64,000 bases of DNA from Bin87 sp965203195 (GTDB lineage Bacteria > Chloroflexota > Dehalococcoidia > Lucifugimonadales > UBA3495), in assembly GCA_965203195.1 (NCBI GenBank), contig OZ241860.1:1860001-1924000 (forward strand), in the 5' to 3' direction. Position 1 is the first letter of the stretch. Every line of letters begins with the position of its first letter. A program made the translations under genes and the position numbers. Shown one piece after another: positions 58,443-64,000 of the stretch. The notes under the pieces were generated by a model. It made no database searches, was not told where the DNA came from, and saw only the letters and a program-made list of their open reading frames with translations.

Positions 58443-59114
58443 ATGACCACTACCCAGCAGCGACAGGGCAATCGCCAGCAGGGCAATGCCCAGCAGGGCG
58501 GGAGCCAGGAAGGCGGGCGCCGGCAGCGGCGTCAGCAGGCGGACGATGCGGCCGCCCGGGTTCCTCTGCCCACGCCGGCGTTCAAGACCCGCTACCAGGA
58601 TGAAATCGTGCCGGCGATGGTCAACGAGTTCGGCTTCACCAGCCCGATGCGGGCGCCCCGGATTACCAAAATCAACCTGAATATCGGGTTGGGCGAGGCG
58701 CTGACCAACGGGCGGGCGATGGAAAGCGCGGTGCGGGATCTGACGACCATCTCGGGGCAGAAGCCGGTGATTACCCGGGCGCGGCGTTCCATTGCCGGGT
58801 TCAAGGTGCGGCAGGGCAACCCCATTGGCGTCACGGTGACGCTGCGGGGCGACCGGATGTATTATTTTCTGGAGCGGATGATTGTGACCGCGCTGCCCCG
58901 CATCCGGGACTTCCGGGGGATTTCCCGCCGGGGGTTTGACGGACGCGGCAATTTTTCGCTGGGCCTGCGGGAGCAGATCGTGTTCCCGGAAATTGACTAC
59001 AACAGCATTGACCGCCTGCGCGGGTTGCAGGTGTCCATCACGACCAGCGCGCCGAATGACGCCGAGGCCACGCGGCTGCTGGAGCACTTCGGTATGCCGT
59101 TCATCCGGCAGTAG
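58443..59114 (+). CDS. rplE: 50S ribosomal protein L5 with N-terminal Gln/Gly extension
   Basis: 223 residues. The L5 body starts at about 43 (PTPAFKTRYQDEIVPAMVNE) and includes TKINLNIGLGEALTNGRAME, KPVITRARRSIAGFKVRQGN and FSLGLREQIVFPEIDYNSID. The first 40 residues (MTTTQQRQGNRQQGNAQQGG and on) are a Gln/Gly/Arg low-complexity extension encoded by CAGCAGGGCAAT-type repeats. L5 binds 5S rRNA; typical length is 180. Confidence 0.93.
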   Translation: MTTTQQRQGNRQQGNAQQGGSQEGGRRQRRQQADDAAARVPLPTPAFKTRYQDEIVPAMVNEFGFTSPMRAPRITKINLNIGLGEALTNGRAMESAVRDLTTISGQKPVITRARRSIAGFKVRQGNPIGVTVTLRGDRMYYFLERMIVTALPRIRDFRGISRRGFDGRGNFSLGLREQIVFPEIDYNSIDRLRGLQVSITTSAPNDAEATRLLEHFGMPFIRQ

Positions 59115-59207
59115 GCCGGCGGGCCGGGCTGCGGCGCGCCGAACGGGCACAGCAACAGAGCGATCAACACCGGACAGACGACCGGACGAGCAAGGGAGAG
59201 GGCGATT

Positions 59208-59513
59208 TTGGCCAAGAAATCCTCCATAGCCAAGAATGAGCGGCGCAAGCGCACGGTGGTGAAGTACGCCGCCCGGCGGGCGGCGCTGCTGGCGGAGGCG
59301 CGGGATATGTCGCGTCCGCTGCGGGAGCGGTTTGAGGCGCGGCAGAAGCTGGCGCTGCTGCCCCACGACGCCAACCCCAACCGCATCCGCAACCGGGACA
59401 CCGCCACCGGCCGGCCGCGGGGGTATATCCGCCATTTCGGGCTGTCCCGGATTTCCTTCCGGGAAATGGCGCTGGAAGGGCTGCTGCCCGGCGTCCGCAA
59501 GGCCAGCCTCTGA
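59208..59513 (+). CDS. rpsN: 30S ribosomal protein S14, TTG start, zinc-free form
   Basis: 101 residues starting at TTG 59208 (MAKKSSIAKNERRKRTVVKY) after GGGAGAGG. RNRDTATGRPRGYIRHFGLS and RISFREMALEGLLPGV are conserved. The CxxC zinc motifs of the short S14 are absent, so this is the long zinc-independent form. Confidence 0.95.
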   Translation: MAKKSSIAKNERRKRTVVKYAARRAALLAEARDMSRPLRERFEARQKLALLPHDANPNRIRNRDTATGRPRGYIRHFGLSRISFREMALEGLLPGVRKASL

Positions 59514-59633
59514 CCGGGCGGACGGGCCGGACGGCCGCGCCGCCGCGCGTGTCCGGCCCCGCCCTAGAATGAGCCCAGCCGGAATGAGTCCGGGTTGAGT
59601 ATTGAATTGAGTTGAGCAAGGAGCGATTCCGCA

Positions 59634-60032
59634 ATGCCGATTAATGACCCTGTTGCCGATATGCTGACCCGTATTCGCAACGCCATACACTCCCGGCACA
59701 ACACGGTGCTGGTGCCGCAGTCCAAGGTGAAAGTCGCCATTGCCGACATTCTGAAGGCGCAGGGCTACATCCGCGACTGGGATCTGGCGCGCAACCGGAA
59801 GTTTCCGACGATGCGGCTGCATTTGGCCTACCGGGACGACAACCGGAACGCCATCCGGGGGTTGAGGCGCATCAGCAAGCCCGGCCTGCGGGTTTATGTG
59901 GGGCGGGGCGAGATTCCGCGGGTGTACGGCGGGCTGGGGATTGCGATCATTTCCACGCCCCAGGGGATGATGACGGGCTACGAAGCCTGGCGCAAGGGCA
60001 TCGGAGGAGAGTTGGTCTGCTATGTCTGGTAA
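59634..60032 (+). CDS. rpsH: 30S ribosomal protein S8
   Basis: 132 residues: PVADMLTRIRNAIHSRHNTV, VAIADILKAQGYIRDWDLAR, and RVYGGLGIAIISTPQGMMTG near the end. It overlaps rplF by 11 bases. S8 binds 16S rRNA helix 21 and is a translational regulator of the spc operon in E. coli. Confidence 0.95.
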   Translation: MPINDPVADMLTRIRNAIHSRHNTVLVPQSKVKVAIADILKAQGYIRDWDLARNRKFPTMRLHLAYRDDNRNAIRGLRRISKPGLRVYVGRGEIPRVYGGLGIAIISTPQGMMTGYEAWRKGIGGELVCYVW

Positions 60033-60636
60033 AGAAACGCTCATCAGCGTCGGGGTCGCCCAGCGGGTGCCGCCGGCGGAACGCCCGCTGTCGCGCGTGG
60101 GCCGGCAGCCGATACCCATTCCCGAGGGCGTGACCGTGGAGGTGATCTACGGCGGCGTCATCGTCAGCGGGCCGCAAGGCACCGTGGAGCAGAAGTATCA
60201 TCCCGAAGTGGATGTCACGGTTGCGGACGGGCAGGTCATCGTGACGCGGCGCACGGCCCGCAAGTTTCATCATTCCCTGCACGGGCTGACCCGCTCGCTG
60301 ATTGCCAACGCCATCATCGGGGTTACCCAGGGGTACAGCCGCACGCTGGAACTGATGGGCGTGGGCTACCGGGTGCAGCAGAACGGGGAGGGGATTACCC
60401 TCAGCGTGGGCTACAGCCACACGGTGGATGTTTATCCCGGGGCGGGTTTGACGATGCGGGTGGAAGGCAACAACCGGGTTCACATCAGCGGCGTGGACAA
60501 GCAGAAGGTGGGACAGCTGGCGGCGGAAGTCCGCCGGGTGCGGCCGCCGAACCGTTACAAGGAGAAGGGGATTCGCTATCAGGGCGAGGCGCTTCATCTG
60601 AAGCCCGGCAAGGCCGCGGCGCGGCGTTCCGGGTAA
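60022..60636 (+). CDS. rplF: 50S ribosomal protein L6
   Basis: 204 residues from ATG 60022, which overlaps the end of rpsH and follows GGAGGAGAG. The first 23 residues (SGKETLISVGVAQRVPPAER) precede the usual LSRVGRQPIPIPEGV and look like an extension; no internal ATG gives the usual start. ANAIIGVTQGYSRTLELMGV and VRRVRPPNRYKEKGIRYQGE are classical L6. Confidence 0.94.
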   Translation: MSGKETLISVGVAQRVPPAERPLSRVGRQPIPIPEGVTVEVIYGGVIVSGPQGTVEQKYHPEVDVTVADGQVIVTRRTARKFHHSLHGLTRSLIANAIIGVTQGYSRTLELMGVGYRVQQNGEGITLSVGYSHTVDVYPGAGLTMRVEGNNRVHISGVDKQKVGQLAAEVRRVRPPNRYKEKGIRYQGEALHLKPGKAAARRSG

Positions 60637-60698
60637 CGGGCGATTTTGAGCAGAACAGGACAGGTCAAAACGAGACGGATTACGAGAGCGGTCTGAAA

Positions 60699-61118
60699 AT
60701 GCCACGAGACAAGGACGCCCGCAAGCTGCGCATTGTGCGGCACCGGCGGGTGCGGAACAAGGTTAGCGGCACGGCCCAACGGCCCCGTCTGTGCGTTTTT
60801 CGCAGTCTGAAGGGCATTTACGCCCAGGTGATTGACGACAGCAGGGGCCACACCCTGGCGGCGGCGTCCAGCGGGGAGCTGCTGGCGGCGGCCAAAGCTA
60901 AAGCCGGCGCCGAGGCCGGCGGAGACGGGGACGAGGCCGCGGCGGCCGTCGGGCCGGTGTCCAAGACGGCGGCTTCGGCGGCCGTGGGCAAGCTGGTGGC
61001 GGAACGGGCCCTAGCGGCCGGCGTCAGCGCGGTGGTTTTTGACCGGGGCGGCTATCGTTTTCACGGTCGGGTCAAGGCGCTGGCCGACGCGGCCCGCGAA
61101 GGAGGGCTTGTTTTCTGA
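60699..61118 (+). CDS. rplR: 50S ribosomal protein L18 with Ala/Gly insertion
   Basis: 139 residues: RIVRHRRVRNKVSGTAQRPR, LCVFRSLKGIYAQVIDDSRG and FDRGGYRFHGRVKALADAAR. About 20 residues (AKAKAGAEAGGDGDEAAAAV) are inserted after TLAAASSGELL. L18 binds 5S rRNA. Its stop overlaps the rpsE ATG (TGATG). Confidence 0.94.
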   Translation: MPRDKDARKLRIVRHRRVRNKVSGTAQRPRLCVFRSLKGIYAQVIDDSRGHTLAAASSGELLAAAKAKAGAEAGGDGDEAAAAVGPVSKTAASAAVGKLVAERALAAGVSAVVFDRGGYRFHGRVKALADAAREGGLVF

Positions 61119-62311
61119 TGGTTTCTCCCGCAGCCCGCAGAGGGCCAAGAAGTGACCGCGGCGGGCGTGGCCCCGGCCGCGGCGGCAACCGGAGCGGCGA
61201 CGGCAGCGGCAGCAGCGGCGGCGGAGAACGCCGCGGCGGCCGGGGCGGCCGCGGGCGCGACCGGGAACGGCCGCCGCGCGAGGACGACAGCGGCGGCTTC
61301 AGCGAGCGGGTAGTGCATACCCGCCGCATCGCCAAAGTGGTCAAGGGCGGACGCCGGCTGCGGTTCAACGCGCTGGTAGTGGTGGGCGACGGCCAGGGAC
61401 GGGTAGGCGCCGGCATGGGCAAGGCGCTGGCGATTCCCGACGCGGTGCGCAAAGGCACCGCCGTGGCCCGGCGCGGCGCCATCACCATTCCCATCAAGGG
61501 CAGCACCATTCCCCACGAAATTTCGGTCCGCAAGGGCGCTTCCATCGTCATCATCAAGCCGGCGCCGCTGGGCACGGGCATTATCGCCGCCGGCGCCATG
61601 CGGGCGATGCTGGAACTGGGCGGCGTGCAGGATGTGGTAGGCAAATCGCTGGGTTCCCGCAACCCGATTAACATTGTGCAGGCCACGCTGGCGGCGCTGG
61701 AGCAGCTGCGCGACCCGGAAACGGAACGGGCGCAGCGCCTGGCCACAGTCAGGCCGGCGACGAACGGGGCCGGCGCGGCGGCAGCTCCGAGCGCGGCAAC
61801 CCCGGCGGCAGCGGCAACGACGCAGACGGCAGCGACTGCGACGCCGGCGTCTCCGGCGGCAGCAACACCGCCGGCGGCATCTCCGGCAGCAGCAACGCCG
61901 GGGCGCGCCGGGGCGCCGGAACCGACGCCGGCGGCCAGCGCGGCAACCGCACCCGCCCCCGTCAGCGCCAGTGCCAGTACCGATGCCAGCACCAGCGCTG
62001 ATACCGCTACACCGGCTGCCGCCACGCCCGCAGCGGAAACCGCCGCGGCGGCGCCAGCCGGCGAACCGGAGGCGGCCGGCGGCAACAGCGGCGGCAACAG
62101 CAGCGGCAACGACAACACCGCCGGCGCAACTGCCACTGCCGCAACCGCAACCGCAACCGGCGGAGTGGCTCCGGAGCCGGAGACCGTCAGCGGCAGCAGC
62201 GCTACCGCGGCCGGCGCCGGCGACGACAGCGATAGCCCGGCATCCGACGCCGCGTCCGGCGGCAATCCGGGCGCGGCGGGGCCGGACGGCGAAAGCGGCG
62301 CGGCGACCTAA
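61118..62311 (+). CDS. rpsE: 30S ribosomal protein S5 with very long low-complexity ends
   Basis: 397 residues, against a usual 165-200. N-terminal 55 residues are Arg/Gly-rich (GGRGPGRGGNRSGDGSGSSG). The S5 body (about 60-210) has RIAKVVKGGRRLRFNALVVV, GDGQGRVGAGMGKALAIPDA and GSRNPINIVQATLAALEQLR. From about 215 to 397 the sequence is Ala/Thr/Pro/Ser/Gly-only tails (TPAAAATTQTAATATPASPA). S5 controls decoding fidelity. The same codon bias runs through the tail without frame change. Confidence 0.93.
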   Translation: MVSPAARRGPRSDRGGRGPGRGGNRSGDGSGSSGGGERRGGRGGRGRDRERPPREDDSGGFSERVVHTRRIAKVVKGGRRLRFNALVVVGDGQGRVGAGMGKALAIPDAVRKGTAVARRGAITIPIKGSTIPHEISVRKGASIVIIKPAPLGTGIIAAGAMRAMLELGGVQDVVGKSLGSRNPINIVQATLAALEQLRDPETERAQRLATVRPATNGAGAAAAPSAATPAAAATTQTAATATPASPAAATPPAASPAAATPGRAGAPEPTPAASAATAPAPVSASASTDASTSADTATPAAATPAAETAAAAPAGEPEAAGGNSGGNSSGNDNTAGATATAATATATGGVAPEPETVSGSSATAAGAGDDSDSPASDAASGGNPGAAGPDGESGAAT

Positions 62312-62333
62312 ATGCAGGCAGGTGCGTAAGGAA

Positions 62334-62516
62334 ATGGCGCAAATCAAAATTACCTGGAAGAAGAGCTGCATCGGACGCCCGTCCTACCAGCGGCGCATCG
62401 TTGAATCCCTGGGCCTGAAGCGGCTGAACCACTCGGTGGTGCATGAGGACAGCCCGACCATAATGGGGATGGTCAACAAGGTGCGCCACCTGGTGGCGGT
62501 GGAGCCGGCCGGGTAA
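62334..62516 (+). CDS. rpmD: 50S ribosomal protein L30
   Basis: 60 residues from ATG 62334 after AAGGAA: IKITWKKSCIGRPSYQRRIV, ESLGLKRLNHSVVHEDSPTI and MVNKVRHLVAVEPAG. Length is normal for bacterial L30. Confidence 0.94.
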   Translation: MAQIKITWKKSCIGRPSYQRRIVESLGLKRLNHSVVHEDSPTIMGMVNKVRHLVAVEPAG

Positions 62517-62658
62517 CCGGGCAAGCCGGCGGGCCGGTCCGAGTTAGTCTGGACTAGACTGGACTGGCCGGGCCGCCGGCAACGGGCATACGGGCGGCGG
62601 GAGCGCCGGCCGGGGCAACCCCGGCAAGCGGGTTTGATGACACGGAGTTTTGCCTACT

Positions 62659-63105
62659 ATGATGGAGCATGAAATAGCGCCGCCGGCGGGGGCGCGCCGG
62701 AGCCGCAAGCGGGTGGGGCGGGGCGATGCCGCCGGCGGCGGCAGCTACGCCGGCCGGGGGATGAAGGGGCAGAAATCCCGCTCCGGGCCGGGCCTGCGGC
62801 CGGGCTTTGAAGGCGGACAGATGCCCCTGATTAAGGGGCTGCCGATGAAGCGGGGGTTCAACAACCGCTACAAGACCCACTACGCGTTGGTGAACCTGGA
62901 CACATTGCAGGAACGATTTGCGGCGGATGACCGCGTGACGCCGGAAACGCTGCGGACGCTGGGCATCATCCGGCGCGTGCGGCGGCCGGTGAAGGTGGTG
63001 GGCGACGGCGACCTGTCGCATCCGCTGCGGGTGGCGGCGCACAAGTTCACGGCATCGGCGCGGGCCAAAATCGAGGCGGCGGGCGGCTCCGTAGAGGAGC
63101 TGTAG
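62659..63105 (+). CDS. rplO: 50S ribosomal protein L15
   Basis: 148 residues from ATG 62659 (MMEHEIAPPAGARRSRKRVG); the second ATG (62662) or TTG 62650 are alternatives. RGDAAGGGSYAGRGMKGQKS, RSGPGLRPGFEGGQMPLIKG and HKFTASARAKIEAAGGSVEE are classical L15. Confidence 0.95.
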   Translation: MMEHEIAPPAGARRSRKRVGRGDAAGGGSYAGRGMKGQKSRSGPGLRPGFEGGQMPLIKGLPMKRGFNNRYKTHYALVNLDTLQERFAADDRVTPETLRTLGIIRRVRRPVKVVGDGDLSHPLRVAAHKFTASARAKIEAAGGSVEEL

Positions 63106-63209
63106 GCCGGCAAGGGCAGGGGCAAGGGCAAGCAAGCCCGGCGTGGCGCGGCGCGGCGGCGTTCTCATCGTCCGTCCGCGCGTCCGCCCGGGGCAAGGCG
63201 CGGCAAGTT

Positions 63210-64000
63210 ATGATTCAAACCGAAGCGCAAGGCACGGGCCGATGGCCCCGGTTGTTGCAGGCGGCGATTGACGCGTTCAGCCTGCCCGACCTGCGCTGGA
63301 AAATCCTGTTCACCCTGGGGATGCTGGCCCTCTACCGGCTGGTGGCGCACATTCCCATTCCCGGCCTGGACGCCGGGCAGCTGGACAACCTGTTCAGCAA
63401 CAACCAGCTGCTGGGCTTTCTGGACCTGTTTTCCGGCGGCGCGCTGCGGCGGATGAGCATTGTGGCCCTGGGGGTGTTTCCCTACATCACGGCGTCCATC
63501 ATCATCCAGCTGCTGACGCCGGTGATTCCGCAGTTGCAGGCGATGTCGCGGGAAGGCGAATCGGGGCGCATCAAGCTGAACCGGATTACCCACTGGGGCA
63601 CGCTGCCCATTGCCGTGGCGCAGTCCTTCGCGCAGCTGGCGCTGTTGCAGCAGGCCAATGTGCTGACCAATGTGGGCTTCGCCGGCGATGCGCTGCTGCC
63701 TACGCTGGCGGCGGTGCTGTCGATGACCGCCGGCACGATGTTCCTGGTATGGCTGGGCGAGCTGATTACGGAACGGGGCATTGGCAACGGCATATCGCTG
63801 ATTATCTTTGCCGGCATCGTAGTGGGCTTCCCCGACCTGATCGCCACCGGGTTTCTGGACCGGGACAATCTCATCGGGGTGTTCTTTTTCGCCATCATCG
63901 GGGTGCTGATCATCGCGCTCATCGTGGTGTTCAACGAAGCGCACCGGCGGATTCCGGTGCAGTACGGGCGCAGCATTTTCCGGGGCGGGCAGATGTACCG
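63210..64000 (+). CDS. secY: Preprotein translocase subunit SecY, N-terminal part (runs off right edge)
   Basis: 264 codons visible. AFSLPDLRWKILFTLGMLAL, YRLVAHIPIPGLDAGQLDNL, FLDLFSGGALRRMSIVALGV, FPYITASIIIQLLTPVIPQL and GISLIIFAGIVVG give helices 1-5 and the plug; SecY forms the protein-conducting channel with SecE. Gene order rplO-secY is standard. Confidence 0.95.
   Translation, partial: MIQTEAQGTGRWPRLLQAAIDAFSLPDLRWKILFTLGMLALYRLVAHIPIPGLDAGQLDNLFSNNQLLGFLDLFSGGALRRMSIVALGVFPYITASIIIQLLTPVIPQLQAMSREGESGRIKLNRITHWGTLPIAVAQSFAQLALLQQANVLTNVGFAGDALLPTLAAVLSMTAGTMFLVWLGELITERGIGNGISLIIFAGIVVGFPDLIATGFLDRDNLIGVFFFAIIGVLIIALIVVFNEAHRRIPVQYGRSIFRGGQMY

Overview
The window is GC-rich and tightly packed bacterial DNA. 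I infer a member of the Chloroflexota, probably a marine or sponge-associated SAR202/Dehalococcoidia-like lineage. The grounds are several flavin-dependent LLM-class oxidoreductases, paralogous SDR and MaoC genes, a GMC oxidoreductase and an amidohydrolase (a catabolic set typical of that group), hpnCDE squalene genes, an HspR/HAIR heat-shock module, and the ribosomal gene order. No rRNA or tRNA gene is visible, so placement rests on gene content only.

Layout. 1-9.0 kb: edge-truncated LLM oxidoreductase, a broken DUF3800 gene, a YjbQ-family gene, hpnC, a small gene pair with its own promoter, hpnD-hpnE (squalene synthesis), then an OmpR-type two-component system followed by an exported helical protein. 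9.2-17.9 kb: proA, a 1.2 kb gene-poor stretch, two MaoC hydratases, two near-duplicate SDRs, an LLM oxidoreductase and a tandem-repeat coiled-coil protein with a nuclease-like C-terminus. 18.1-20.0 kb: two abutting insertion sequences sharing one target sequence. 20.2-26.7 kb: GMC oxidoreductase, a small defence-like cluster (DUF4365), VOC protein, amidohydrolase, SDR. 26.7-34.1 kb: Abi-like gene with a duplicated promoter/leader, the heat-shock block hsp20 <-> dnaJ-hspR-clpC with HAIR-like operators, and DUF433/DUF5615 toxin-antitoxin pairs, one with a wrecked toxin. 34.2-48.1 kb: UbiA-type prenyltransferase, LLM oxidoreductase, duplicated inactive MNT genes plus a HEPN gene, a B12-binding radical SAM-fabF-recJ run, an ABC permease, three tandem coiled-coil membrane paralogues, and a GrdB/PrdB-family gene with an in-frame UGA that looks like a selenocysteine codon. 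48.4-64 kb: the str-S10-spc ribosomal cluster (rpsL to secY), without tuf, running off the right edge.

How it works together. hpnC-D-E should convert farnesyl diphosphate to squalene. The MaoC/SDR/LLM/GMC/amidohydrolase genes look like peripheral catabolism of organic acids and esters. HspR, encoded between dnaJ and clpC, probably represses both divergent heat-shock transcripts through inverted repeats overlapping their promoters. The ribosomal cluster starts from a near-consensus promoter before rpsL and seems to have a second promoter between rpsJ and rplC; several of its proteins carry unusual low-complexity tails.

The most interesting items are the probable selenoprotein, the catalytically dead MNT paired with a HEPN protein that lacks the tyrosine normally modified by active MNTs, the duplicated promoter-leader in front of the Abi gene, and the ribosomal protein extensions. 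Short tandem repeats are common across the window and several touch gene starts.
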